Position numbers and translations under genes: made by a program. From contig CAYHVH010000002.1 in the NCBI GenBank assembly GCA_964360335.1, positions 1 through 64,000 of the forward strand: a DNA stretch of 64,000 nucleotides. Reading direction: 5' to 3'. Below, piece by piece: positions 30,617-39,095 of the stretch (within the stretch, counting starts at the first letter, position 1; the number at the start of each line of letters is the position of its first letter). This DNA is from CAYHVH01 sp964360335. GTDB lineage: Bacteria > Patescibacteriota > Doudnabacteria > UBA920 > 2-01-FULL-46-14. A model generated the notes under the pieces. That model worked only from the letters and a program-made list of their open reading frames with translations. It was not told where the DNA came from and searched no databases.

Positions 30617-31542
30617 AACAATATCTTCAGCTTCTCGACAATGTTCTGAAAGAGGGGAGAGACCGTCCGGACCGCACGGACGTGGGAACGCGCGGGATTT
30701 TTGGCTACCAGATGCGCTTTGATCTCGAGAAAGGATTCCCGCTTTTAACAACCAAGAAAGTCAATATCAAGGCGGTTATCTACGAGTTGCTGTGGTTTTT
30801 GCGCGGGGACACAAACATCAAGTTTTTAGTCGATAACGACGTGAAGATCTGGAACGAATGGGGCTTCCAAGTTTATTTGGAAGAAAACGGTCTTCACAAA
30901 CGGTACCCGATGTATTCGGAAGCCTGGAAGGAAAAATTGGAAGAATTTGTGCAGAATGTCAAAGACGATCGCGAGTTTGCGGCTAAATGGGGAGAGCTCG
31001 GGCCGGTTTACGGCAAGCAGTGGGTGAGATGGTTGGGTCCGGATGGCCAGGAAATCAACCAAATTCAAAATGTGGTGGAGATGATTAAAAAAGACCCATA
31101 TTCCCGTCGGATTATTGTCAGCGGCTGGAATGTTGGCGAAATCCAGGGCTTGATTAAGCAAAAACATGCGGCACCCCCATCTTGCCACACGATTTTTCAA
31201 TTCTACGTCGTGGACGGAAAACTATCCTGCCAACTTTATCAGCGAAGCGCTGACCTTTTTTTGGGCGTACCTTTTAATCTGGCGTCCTATTCACTTTTAA
31301 CGATGATGATGGCCCAGGTTTGTGGCCTTAAACCCGGCGAGTTTGTCCACACTTTCGGCGATGTCCATATTTACCAGAATCACTTTGAGCAAGTGAAATT
31401 ACAGCTCTCCCGCGAGCCACGGCCCCTGCCGACGATGAAGATTAATCCGAAGGTTAAGGACATTTTTAGCTTTAAATACGAGGATTTTACCTTGGAGAAT
31501 TATAATCCTCATCCGGGAATCAAAGCGCCAATAGCCGTATGA
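30613..31542 (+). CDS. thyA: Thymidylate synthase (ThyA type)
   Basis: 309 aa. RTDVGTRGIFGYQMRFDL, ELLWFLRGDTN, YGKQWVRW, active-site Cys in PSCHTIFQFYV, then QRSADLFLGVPFNLASYSLL. Methylates dUMP using methylene-tetrahydrofolate, giving dihydrofolate, which the coupled folA product recycles. Confidence 0.97.
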   Translation: MKQYLQLLDNVLKEGRDRPDRTDVGTRGIFGYQMRFDLEKGFPLLTTKKVNIKAVIYELLWFLRGDTNIKFLVDNDVKIWNEWGFQVYLEENGLHKRYPMYSEAWKEKLEEFVQNVKDDREFAAKWGELGPVYGKQWVRWLGPDGQEINQIQNVVEMIKKDPYSRRIIVSGWNVGEIQGLIKQKHAAPPSCHTIFQFYVVDGKLSCQLYQRSADLFLGVPFNLASYSLLTMMMAQVCGLKPGEFVHTFGDVHIYQNHFEQVKLQLSREPRPLPTMKINPKVKDIFSFKYEDFTLENYNPHPGIKAPIAV

Positions 31543-32021
31543 AAATCACACTTATCGCGGCGGTAGCCAAAAACGGGGTGATTGGCAAAGAAAACGACCT
31601 ACCGTGGTATTTGCCAGAAGATCTGAGGCATTTTAAAGCCCTGACGACCGGCAAAACCGTACTAATGGGCCGGAAGACTTTAGAATCCATATTGAGACGC
31701 AACGGCAAGCCCTTGCCAAATCGTAAAAGTGTAGTCGTTACAAGAGATCAGAACTTTCAAGCACCGGAAGACGTGGTTGTTTTTCACAGTTTGGAAGAAG
31801 CTCTGAAAAACTTGAAAGACGAAGATGTCTTCATCATCGGCGGCGGGGAGGTATTTCGCCAAACCATAACCCTGGCCGACGCCCTGGAAATCACTCGCGT
31901 CGATCGAGAAATCGCCGGTGATGTATTTTTTCCAAAAATCGACGAGGCGAAGTGGCGAAAAATCAAGGAAGTGACGCATCAGGGTTTCTCTTTCGCGACC
32001 TACGAGCGGGTCAAGCATTAA
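31539..32021 (+). CDS. folA: Dihydrofolate reductase
   Basis: 160 aa. AVAKNGVIGKENDLPWYLPEDLRHFK, then GKTVLMGRKT and FIIGGGEVFRQ. Reduces dihydrofolate with NADPH. Overlaps thyA by 4 bp. The stop codon lies inside the -35 region of the prfB promoter. Confidence 0.95.
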   Translation: MKITLIAAVAKNGVIGKENDLPWYLPEDLRHFKALTTGKTVLMGRKTLESILRRNGKPLPNRKSVVVTRDQNFQAPEDVVVFHSLEEALKNLKDEDVFIIGGGEVFRQTITLADALEITRVDREIAGDVFFPKIDEAKWRKIKEVTHQGFSFATYERVKH

Positions 32022-32046
32022 CAAGTTCTTTTTTTTCTGCTATCAT
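32018..32046 (+). promoter_or_regulatory. prfB promoter
   Basis: TTAACA (32018-32023), 17-nt spacer, TGC-TATCAT (32041-32046). The start codon follows after exactly 6 nt, so +1 coincides with the A of the ATG: a leaderless mRNA is predicted. Confidence 0.75.
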
Positions 32047-32052
32047 ATTTCT

Positions 32053-33154
32053 ATGAATGAAATCAATCTGCTGGACCGGGTTAGAGAACTAAAGTCGGCT
32101 ATCGACTCGTTGCGGAGGCATCTTTGAGCTACCCCAGAAAAAGCAGAAGATTCTGGAGCTCGAGGAGCAAATGCAGCAACCTGATTTCTGGTCCGACCAG
32201 AAATCCGCGCAAGAGGCAGCAAAAAATCTTAGCACTCTGAAAAACCAAGTGGCATTCTGGAACCAATTGGAAGTGGATATCGAGGAGCTTCTAAATTTGG
32301 CAAAACTCGCGACCCAGGAAAGCGACCGAACCTTAGAGCAGGAACTGGAGAAGAAATATCGGGAAGTTCTTCGAAAATACGAGTCCACCAGAATCACCAC
32401 TTTTTTTAGTGAGAAGTACGATGATCATAACGCAATTGTTTCCATCCATGCGGGCGCCGGCGGACTAGATGCCCAGGATTGGGCGGAAATGCTCTTGCGA
32501 ATGTATCTTAGATTTTGCGAAAAAAAACAGTTCCAAACAGAAATGTTCGACCAAAACCGCAATCCCGAGGGAGGAATAAAAAGCGCCACATTTGAGGTGC
32601 GCGGCAATTACGCCTACGGCTTTTTCAAAAGCGAAGCAGGCGTGCACCGTCTGGTTCGGCTTTCGGCGTTCAATCCCGCCCATACCCGCGAAACGTCTTT
32701 TGCGCTTCTTGAAGTTTTACCGGTCTTGGAGGCGAAGGAGGAGCTCGAATTGAACCCGAAGGATCTGAAAATTGAAGCGAAAACTTCGCGCGGTCATGGC
32801 GGGCAATCAGTGAATACCACCTATTCTGCAGTCCGCATCACCCACCTCCCGACCGGGATAACGGTTTCCATTCAAAACGAGCGCAGCCAAACGCAGAACA
32901 AAGCCCGAGCGCTGCAAGTTCTTACGGCCAAGGTTAAGGCCCGGGAGGAGGAACGGAAACTGCAGGAAAAGCTAAAATTACGAGGCGAATTTAAAAGCGC
33001 GGAATGGGGGAACCAAATCAGAAGTTACGTTTTGCATCCCTATAAGCTGGTGAAAGATCACCGAACCGGCTACGAAAGCGCCGACGTCGACGGCGTTCTG
33101 AATGGGGAACTGGACCCCTTCATTGAAAAATACCTCGAAAGACAGAAAAATTAA
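32053..33154 (+). CDS. prfB: Peptide chain release factor 2 with programmed +1 frameshift
   Basis: Joined reading 32053-32124 + 32126-33154, about 366 aa. The first 24 codons (MNEINLLDRVRELKSAIDSL...) end at CTT TGA; shifting +1 continues ELPQKKQKILELEEQMQQPDFW, the normal RF2 N-terminus. Further motifs: GAGGLDAQDWAEML, GYFK-type FFKSEAGVHRLVR, GGQ in RGHGGQSVNTTYSAV. RF2 reads UGA and UAA; the tripeptide region lies before the GGQ domain. High RF2 level terminates at the UGA, low level favours the shift, giving autoregulation. Confidence 0.95.
32114..32127 (+). promoter_or_regulatory. prfB +1 frameshift site
   Basis: Internal Shine-Dalgarno GGAGG (32114-32118), 3-nt spacer CAT, slippery CTT then in-frame TGA (32125-32127). 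Spacing equals the E. coli prfB site. Confidence 0.95.
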
Positions 33155-33189
33155 AACATCTCCGAGTTTTGAACATTGATTTTCTGGCT

Positions 33190-33870
33190 ATGATAAAGTT
33201 TGACCATGTCACTAAATCCTACTCCAACCAAGTAGTTGCCCTGCACGACTTGGATTTTGAAATCCAAAGCGGGGAGTTCATTTCCATTGTGGGACGCTCG
33301 GGTGCCGGAAAAAGCACCCTGCTGCGCTTGATTATCCGAGAAGAATATCCCACGTCTGGCGTTGTCCTTATCGAAGGAACTGACATCGCCGGCATTAGAT
33401 CGCAGGATATTCCTTACCTGCGGCGCAAAATCGGCGTCGTCTTTCAAGACATCAAGCTGCTTCCTTCTCGGACAGCGTTTGAAAATGTGTCCTTCGCCAT
33501 GGAAGTCGGCGGCGTACCTTGGTCGGAAATTGAAAACGAGGTGCCGGAAATCCTGGCGCTGGTTGGCCTGGCAGAAAAGGCCAGTGCTTTTCCCAGCGAA
33601 CTTTCGGGAGGGGAAAAGCAAAGGGTGGCAATCGCTCGGGCCTTGGCCCACAAACCAGCTCTCTTATTGGCGGACGAGCCGACCGGCAATCTCGACGAGA
33701 TCAATGCCATGGAACTCCTGACTGTGCTCAGAAAAATCAACGAGTTCGGCACGACCGTGGTCCTGGCGACCCACGCCAAGGAGCTCGTCGACAAAATGAA
33801 GAAACGAGTGATTGTTCTGGAACAGGGGGAGATCGTTTCCGACCAGCAACAGGGCAAATATCGCTTATGA
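33190..33870 (+). CDS. ftsE: Cell division ATP-binding protein FtsE
   Basis: 226 aa from ATG 33190. ABC ATPase: Walker A GRSGAGKST, Q-loop VFQDIKLLP, signature LSGGEKQRVAIARAL, Walker B LLLADEPTGNLD, switch His ATHAKE. Works with FtsX at the divisome to control peptidoglycan hydrolysis. Seven upstream codons in frame are less likely; FtsE proteins begin at MIxFxxV. Confidence 0.95.
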   Translation: MIKFDHVTKSYSNQVVALHDLDFEIQSGEFISIVGRSGAGKSTLLRLIIREEYPTSGVVLIEGTDIAGIRSQDIPYLRRKIGVVFQDIKLLPSRTAFENVSFAMEVGGVPWSEIENEVPEILALVGLAEKASAFPSELSGGEKQRVAIARALAHKPALLLADEPTGNLDEINAMELLTVLRKINEFGTTVVLATHAKELVDKMKKRVIVLEQGEIVSDQQQGKYRL

Positions 33871-33880
33871 TTATTAATTT

Positions 33881-33963
33881 GGTCTTTGCGAGGAGTCCCG
33901 TCGGACGGAACGACGATGCAATCTCAAAGATTGCCGCGCCTCGTCGGACGAGGCTCGCAATGA
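33881..33963. repeat. TCATTGCGAGGAG palindromic repeat, copy 2
   Basis: TTTGCGAGGAGTCCCGTCGGACGG...GCAATCT mirrored by AGATTGC...GACGAGGCTCGCAATGAC. Same family as 29888-29952; separates ftsE and ftsX by about 100 bp. Confidence 0.8.
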
Positions 33964-33973
33964 CAAAAAATAA

Positions 33974-34888
33974 GTGAATTCCGTAACTTTTGGCCGCATC
34001 CTGAATAACGGTTTCCTTAACTATTGGCGGAATTTTTGGCTGTCCGTGGCCGCTACCGCCATTATGGTCATTACCCTGTTTATTATCAGTAGTCTCTTGG
34101 TGCTTAATACCCTTGCGAACGTTTCCCTCGCTTCCATTCAGGAAAAGGTTGACATCGGCGTGTACTTCAAGCTCACAACAACAGAGCAGACTATCAAACA
34201 AATCGAGCGGCAGTTGGAGCTTTTGGGGGAGGTTAAATCCATTGTCTACATTCCGCCCGTCGTGGCGCGGGAAAAGTTTAAGGAATTGCACAAGGATGAA
34301 CCGCTGCTTCTAGAGTCAGTCGAGCAGTTTTCGGACGAAGAAAACCCTTTTCCGGCCTCTTTCGCCATCCGGGTGAGGAGCCTCGCCGATTATCCAACCA
34401 TTATCAATCTATTTCAGGGCGAAAAATTTACGCCCTTTGTCAAAAAGATTACCGACAAGCGCGCCGTGGTCGACCGCCTGAACAGGATCACGACCGGCAT
34501 CAGGAAGTTAGGCTTTGGCCTAACCTCGGTCTTTGGGGTCATTACGCTTATTGTGATGTTCAATACTGTCCGTCTCACCATCTATAACCGCAGAGAGGAA
34601 ATCGAGATTATGCGGCTAGTCGGCGCCTCGAACTGGTTCATCCGCGGGCCGTTCGTCATCGAAGGGATGCTCTACGGAATAGTGGGGGCGATTCTTACGG
34701 CCGTTTTGCTTTATCCCCTAATTTTCATCCTTACCCCAAAAATTTCCGGTTTTTTGGAGCTGGATCTCCTGACCTCAAATTATCTGGGGCTAAATTTTTG
34801 GGCCCTGTTCCTTCTGCAGTTGGCACTCGGCATCAGCTTGGGGACGATCTCCTCGGTCATCGTCATTCGCCGCTATCTGAGGATTTGA
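33974..34888 (+). CDS. ftsX: Cell division protein FtsX
   Basis: 304 aa. Four membrane helices (~25-47, ~180-200, ~228-250, ~275-297), with a large extracytoplasmic loop after the first (~50-165). C-terminal permease segment contains YNRREEIEIMRLVGASNWFIRGPF, the typical FtsX/MacB motif. GTG start. Transmits FtsE ATP hydrolysis across the membrane to cell-wall hydrolases. Confidence 0.95.
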   Translation: MNSVTFGRILNNGFLNYWRNFWLSVAATAIMVITLFIISSLLVLNTLANVSLASIQEKVDIGVYFKLTTTEQTIKQIERQLELLGEVKSIVYIPPVVAREKFKELHKDEPLLLESVEQFSDEENPFPASFAIRVRSLADYPTIINLFQGEKFTPFVKKITDKRAVVDRLNRITTGIRKLGFGLTSVFGVITLIVMFNTVRLTIYNRREEIEIMRLVGASNWFIRGPFVIEGMLYGIVGAILTAVLLYPLIFILTPKISGFLELDLLTSNYLGLNFWALFLLQLALGISLGTISSVIVIRRYLRI

Positions 34889-34892
34889 ACAG

Positions 34893-35342
34893 ATGAAGAT
34901 TATTTTACTGAAGGACATTAAGAACTTGGGGCGGCTAGGCGAAATTTTAGAGGTGAAAAGCGGCTACGCGAGGAATTTTTTGATTCCCCGCCACCTCGCC
35001 CGCCTGGCAGATCTCAAAAGCGTCGAGGAAATCGAGAAGCGCCGAGACCAGGAGAGATCTCAGGAGGCCAAAGCCCAAGCGCAGGCTGAGAAACTTGCAA
35101 CGAGTCTTAAGTCTCGGACCTTTGGGACAGCGGCTGCGGCTGACGAGAAAGGCCACCTTTACGCGGGCTTGAAAGAGACTGCAATTCTCGCTAAGATTAG
35201 GGAGAGCGAACCGGGACTTCCGATCGAGACCAAACTTCTGGATTACGTGCCGATTAAAGAGTTGGGAAGTTATGTGCTGAAAGTTAGGATTCGACCGGGT
35301 GCCGAGGCCGTGGAAATAAACCTTCAGGTTACCAAAGCATAA
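34893..35342 (+). CDS. rplI: 50S ribosomal protein L9
   Basis: 149 aa, full length with both domains: N-terminal MKIILLKDIKNLGRLGEILEVKSGYARNFLIPR-type fold, long connecting helix (SVEEIEKRRDQERSQEAKAQ), C-terminal domain with VKVRIRPGAEAVEI ending. Four bases after ftsX. Confidence 0.95.
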   Translation: MKIILLKDIKNLGRLGEILEVKSGYARNFLIPRHLARLADLKSVEEIEKRRDQERSQEAKAQAQAEKLATSLKSRTFGTAAAADEKGHLYAGLKETAILAKIRESEPGLPIETKLLDYVPIKELGSYVLKVRIRPGAEAVEINLQVTKA

Positions 35343-35346
35343 TTTG

Positions 35347-37017
35347 ATGGCAAAAAAAGCAAACATTTCCAAAGCCAAGCAGACGCGTTACCTCTTTGTC
35401 ATCGGGGGCGTAATGTCATCTGTGGGCAAAGGAGTTACTACGGCTTCCATCGGCCGTATTTTAAAATCCAAGGGCTACAACGTCGCCATCGTGAAATGTG
35501 AGATGTACATCAATATTGACGCCGGCACCATTCGGCCCACAGAACACGGAGAAGTCTTTGTGGGCTCAGACGGGATCGAAGCCGACCAAGATTTAGGGAA
35601 CTATGAACGCTTTACCGGGAATCTTTCGCAGTCAGAAAATTTTATCACGCAAGGCCAAATTTACTTGGAGGTCGTCCGCCGGGAACGCAATCTAGGTTAC
35701 GGCGGGGAAGACGTAGAGGTCATTCCGGACATTCCCAACGAAATTATCCGCCGTCTGAAAGTCGTGGAGAAGAAACAAAGACCGGATTTTATCATCGTGG
35801 AAATCGGCGGGACGGTGGGCGAGTATCAGGACTTGTTGTTTTTGGAGGCGGCTCGAATGATGCACCTCAAGTCGCCGGAATTGGTACAGTTTGTCCTGGT
35901 AAGCTATCTCCCGATCCCCAAGACTGTGGGAGAAATGAAGACGAAACCCACCCAGTATGCGACCCGGACTCTGAATTCGGCGGGCATCGAGCCAGACTTC
36001 ATCGTTTGTCGCTCCGAACAACCCCTGGACCGGAAGCGCAAAGACAAACTCTCGGTACTGTGCAACGTCTCCCCCGACGACCTGATTTCCGCTCCCGACG
36101 CGGAATCGATTTACGAGGTACCGCTCCTTTTGGAAAAGGAAAACTTGGGCGAGAAAATCCTGCGCAAATTCGATTTGAAACCGCGCTCGCGTGACCTTCG
36201 GGATTGGCGGCTCTTAGTGAAAAAAATCAAAAAAGCGCAAAAGCCCCTAGACATTGCGGTGGTTGGCAAATACTTCGCGACCGGCGATTATACCCTGGTT
36301 GATTCCTACATTTCAGTGGTCGAGGCCTTGCGCCACGCCTGCTGGCAAAACAACCGCCGACCGCGCCTGCATTGGATTAACTCCGAGGACTTTGAACAAA
36401 ATCCCCGGGAGGTCGAGAAACTCAAAACCATGGCCGGGATTTTAGTCCCTGGGGGGTTTGGGGGCAGGGGGGTGGAGGGCATCATCTTGGCCATCAAATA
36501 CGCGCGCGAGAAAAAAATTCCCTACTTCGGTCTGTGCTATGGCATGCAACTGATGATGGTGGAGTTCGCCAGAAATATTTGCGGCTTCAGCGGAGCCCAT
36601 ACCACCGAGGTGGACCGGAATACCAAATTTCCGGTAATTGACGTGATGGAAGAGCAAAAGAAAAACCTGGCCGATAAAAATTTCGGGGCGTCGATGAGGT
36701 TGGGGAACTATCCCTGCAAAATCAAAAAGGGAACGTTGGCCGCCGCCGCCTACCAGACTACCGGTCCGGTGCTGGAGCGGCACCGCCACCGCTACGAGGT
36801 GAACAATAAGTTTCGGAAAAAAATGGAAGAAAAAGGCATGGTGTTTTCCGGGGTTTATGCCAAAAAGGACCTGGTGGAAATTGCGGAACTTGACAAAAAA
36901 AAGCACCCCTGGTACTTGGGGACGCAATTCCATCCGGAATTTGATTCTCGTCCTTGGAAGCCGCAAGCGCTGTTCGACGGCTTTATCAAAGCCTGCATTA
37001 GGCTACATTCACAATAG
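35347..37017 (+). CDS. pyrG: CTP synthase
   Basis: 556 aa. N-terminal synthetase domain: VIGGVMSSVGKGVTTASIG, KCEMYINIDAGTIRPTEHGEVFV, IVEIGGTVGEYQ. C-terminal glutamine amidotransferase: VPGGFGGRG, nucleophile in FGLCYGMQLM, His/Glu in QFHPEFDSRP. Makes CTP from UTP, ATP and glutamine. Starts at ATG 35347 (an adjacent TTG is in frame). Its last 20 bp overlap the end of the convergent rpmA gene. It supplies CTP to CDP-lipid reactions such as those suggested for 39895-41797. Confidence 0.97.
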   Translation: MAKKANISKAKQTRYLFVIGGVMSSVGKGVTTASIGRILKSKGYNVAIVKCEMYINIDAGTIRPTEHGEVFVGSDGIEADQDLGNYERFTGNLSQSENFITQGQIYLEVVRRERNLGYGGEDVEVIPDIPNEIIRRLKVVEKKQRPDFIIVEIGGTVGEYQDLLFLEAARMMHLKSPELVQFVLVSYLPIPKTVGEMKTKPTQYATRTLNSAGIEPDFIVCRSEQPLDRKRKDKLSVLCNVSPDDLISAPDAESIYEVPLLLEKENLGEKILRKFDLKPRSRDLRDWRLLVKKIKKAQKPLDIAVVGKYFATGDYTLVDSYISVVEALRHACWQNNRRPRLHWINSEDFEQNPREVEKLKTMAGILVPGGFGGRGVEGIILAIKYAREKKIPYFGLCYGMQLMMVEFARNICGFSGAHTTEVDRNTKFPVIDVMEEQKKNLADKNFGASMRLGNYPCKIKKGTLAAAAYQTTGPVLERHRHRYEVNNKFRKKMEEKGMVFSGVYAKKDLVEIAELDKKKHPWYLGTQFHPEFDSRPWKPQALFDGFIKACIRLHSQ

Positions 37018-37270
37018 TCCGCGGTTTTAGCCGGCCGTTAAAAGCCCGTTTAAGTTTTTTCTGAAACCTCACGACGCCGGTCTTGAGAGAATACAGCGTG
37101 TCGTCCTTGCCGAGCCGAACGTTTTTGCCGGGATGATATTTCGTTCCGCGCTGGCGGACGATGACGTTGCCGACTCGTACCGCTTGGCCGCCAAAAATTT
37201 TGACTCCTAAACGCTTGGAGATGGAATCGCGTCCGAGACTAGTACTACCGCCCGCTTTTTTGTGAGCCAT
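36998..37270 (-). CDS. rpmA: 50S ribosomal protein L27
   Basis: 90 aa. AHKKAGGSTSLGRDS N-terminus, VGNVIVRQRGTKYHPGKNV, TLYSL. No Firmicutes-type cleavable extension. The usual partner rplU (L21) is not adjacent. Converges on and overlaps pyrG by 20 bp, so both 3' ends are antisense to each other and no terminator separates them. Confidence 0.95.
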   Translation of the reverse strand: MAHKKAGGSTSLGRDSISKRLGVKIFGGQAVRVGNVIVRQRGTKYHPGKNVRLGKDDTLYSLKTGVVRFQKKLKRAFNGRLKPRTIVNVA

Positions 37271-37274
37271 TCGA

Positions 37275-37382
37275 CTTCGTTCTCCGCTTTGCTTCCAACT
37301 TCGCTCATGGTCTTCGTTCAGCTTGCGGCTGAACTTCGACCTCTAATTGAAGAAGTCGAATGTCCCGAGCGAAGTCGAGGGA
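37275..37382. repeat. Repeat-filled spacer upstream of rpmA
   Basis: Contains GAAGTCGAATGTCCC, GAGCGAAGTCGAGGG and GTTCAGCTTGCGGCTGAAC modules, in part the reverse complements of those at 27475-27635. No ORF. Confidence 0.65.
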
Positions 37383-38669
37383 CTACATTAACTTGAAAAT
37401 AAAAATTTCCCGACTGACAAATTGGTCCTTGCGATCGTAGATGATGCTGTTGCGCTCTGTGACTCCGAGGAAAGGGAAGCGTTCTCGTAAAACCGAGGGC
37501 AACGGATCAACAGTAGTGTAGCCAAGTTTTAGAAGCTTGTCAACCACCGGGAAAAAACGATAATCCCGGTCCTGACGATAAGCCGGGAGCGCGACGACGA
37601 TCCGCTTCCCGGGTTCCAAAATCTTGCCGAAAACCTTAAATGCAGAAAGATAAATCTTCTCCAAAACTCTGAAGTTCCCCTGAATGTCCTTTTCCGCCGG
37701 CGGCTCGCTATACGCCGGGCCCAAGGTCCCTTCTGTGACTATCGCTTGGTATGAAAGTTTTGGCAGATTCTTGGGTAAATCCTTAACGTCGCTTAAATAA
37801 AGTTCGAAACGGCCAAGGGGAAGTTTATAGCGGTTTTTAATCCAGGACAGATTTTTTTCGGCATTCTCAATTGCTTTTTCCGCCAGGTCGGCCCCTACAC
37901 CTTTAAAACCCATAATCATCGCCTCCTGGAGGATCGTCCCCGAGCCGACAAAGGGATCCAGCACAGCCGCTTTGAGGTTCTGGGCGGCGCTCGCGGGGAG
38001 CTGGGCCAGGTTCAGCATCATCTGGGCAACTTTGGGCGGCAGGAGGCCGATACGGGTGTCCCGAGCCGGTCGCTGGTAGTCCCGCCGACCGTAGTCCTCA
38101 AAGTCCTGGACAGAAAGGGTCTTCGCCAAGTAAATTCGCTCAAAGCCCACCAGAAAATCCAGCTCCGCGCCATGATCAAGAAGATGCTCGTTGGTTACCG
38201 TGACCGATGGCAAAGAAATTGCCTCCAGCTGCGGCAAAACTCCGCGGACCGAAAAACCGGCCGCGGTCAGGATGCGCTTGAGCATCAGACCGACTCTCTT
38301 GGCCTCGCCGTGCAAAGGTAACTGTTTGGCCATCGGGTAAAGGGAGATTCCGAGCTGAATCTTGCCGGTCAAGTTCCCCAAGATTTTTTCTTTCAGTAAT
38401 TTGGCGTCAAAATAATCCTTAAAAACGGCTGACGGGCCAAATTGTTTCTTCCGACCGAGGGCATCCAGCACCGCCATAATCTTGATTGTCCCGCCCAGCC
38501 GCCTCTGAAGCTTGGGAATGTCTAAGCTTTGTTCAACCTCGATAATTAAAACCTCGCGATAAAAATCAACGAGGCGAAAGCTCAAACCCATGTTTTCAAA
38601 CACTGCGAACAGTTCCGCCAGTGACAAAGTAAAGACCCGACCGAGGTGGAAAGCGTATTTAAACTTCAT
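37383..38669 (-). CDS. Trm11/TrmG10-like nucleic-acid methyltransferase
   Basis: 428 aa. N-terminal ~170 residues may hold a THUMP-like RNA-binding region (weak), the C-terminal half a Rossmann methyltransferase: LDPFVGSGTILQEAMIMG (SAM binding, ~235), GADLAEKAIENAEKNL (motif II). Where tRNA guanosine-N2 methyltransferases have the catalytic (D/N)PPY, this protein reads VTEGTLGPAY. Substrate could be tRNA or DNA. The ATG is shared as CATG with the divergent neighbour. Confidence 0.75.
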   Translation of the reverse strand: MKFKYAFHLGRVFTLSLAELFAVFENMGLSFRLVDFYREVLIIEVEQSLDIPKLQRRLGGTIKIMAVLDALGRKKQFGPSAVFKDYFDAKLLKEKILGNLTGKIQLGISLYPMAKQLPLHGEAKRVGLMLKRILTAAGFSVRGVLPQLEAISLPSVTVTNEHLLDHGAELDFLVGFERIYLAKTLSVQDFEDYGRRDYQRPARDTRIGLLPPKVAQMMLNLAQLPASAAQNLKAAVLDPFVGSGTILQEAMIMGFKGVGADLAEKAIENAEKNLSWIKNRYKLPLGRFELYLSDVKDLPKNLPKLSYQAIVTEGTLGPAYSEPPAEKDIQGNFRVLEKIYLSAFKVFGKILEPGKRIVVALPAYRQDRDYRFFPVVDKLLKLGYTTVDPLPSVLRERFPFLGVTERNSIIYDRKDQFVSREIFIFKLM

Positions 38670-39051
38670 GGCCGAGATAAAAAATCATGAACGCAATTTA
38701 GCTCTGCTTCTGGGCTACATTTTGGTGGCTGGCCTGTTTTTCAATCTTGGCCGATATGCCGGTTTGAGTAATCCTCCCCAAATTCGTATCGAGGAACCTG
38801 CCCTGAACACTTCACAATTAAATGATACTCTAAAACTTTTGCAGACGCAAACCGCAAAGACCGAAACAGGCGAGGTGGCGGGAGCCGCCACCGAGCTTAA
38901 TTGCGAGGGAAAAATCAAAGGCAACATTTCCGCATCCGGAAAGATTTACCACCTCCCGGGCGGAGCGTTTTACAAACGGACTAATCCGGAACTGTGCTTT
39001 GGCACCGAAGCTGAGGCCCAAACCGCCGGTTTTCGGAAAAGCCAGCGCTAG
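38668..39051 (+). CDS. Membrane-anchored sunset-domain protein
   Basis: 127 aa from ATG 38668. One N-terminal membrane helix (~9-27) and a C-terminal small domain (~78-125): CEGKIKGNISASGKIYHLPGG, then CFGTEAEAQTAGFRKS. This is the sunset domain found at the end of secreted nucleases and surface proteins in many bacteria, including CPR. Function unknown. The start codon overlaps that of the divergent methyltransferase gene. Confidence 0.75.
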   Translation: MAEIKNHERNLALLLGYILVAGLFFNLGRYAGLSNPPQIRIEEPALNTSQLNDTLKLLQTQTAKTETGEVAGAATELNCEGKIKGNISASGKIYHLPGGAFYKRTNPELCFGTEAEAQTAGFRKSQR

Positions 39052-39053
39052 GG

Positions 39054-39059
39054 TATAAT
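39054..39059 (+). promoter_or_regulatory. -10 element before 39096 gene
   Basis: TATAAT with weak -35. Start near 39067 leaves a ~30-nt leader carrying GAGGGGGAGC, a strong Shine-Dalgarno site, before ATG 39096. Confidence 0.55.
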
Positions 39060-39095
39060 CGAATTGAACTAAACCCGAATTTTCGAGGGGGAGCT

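Noticed and set aside
32125..32127. TGA recoded as Gly (code 25)
   Set aside because: The prfB TGA is explained by the frameshift, and several genes end properly at TGA with overlaps (ATGA).
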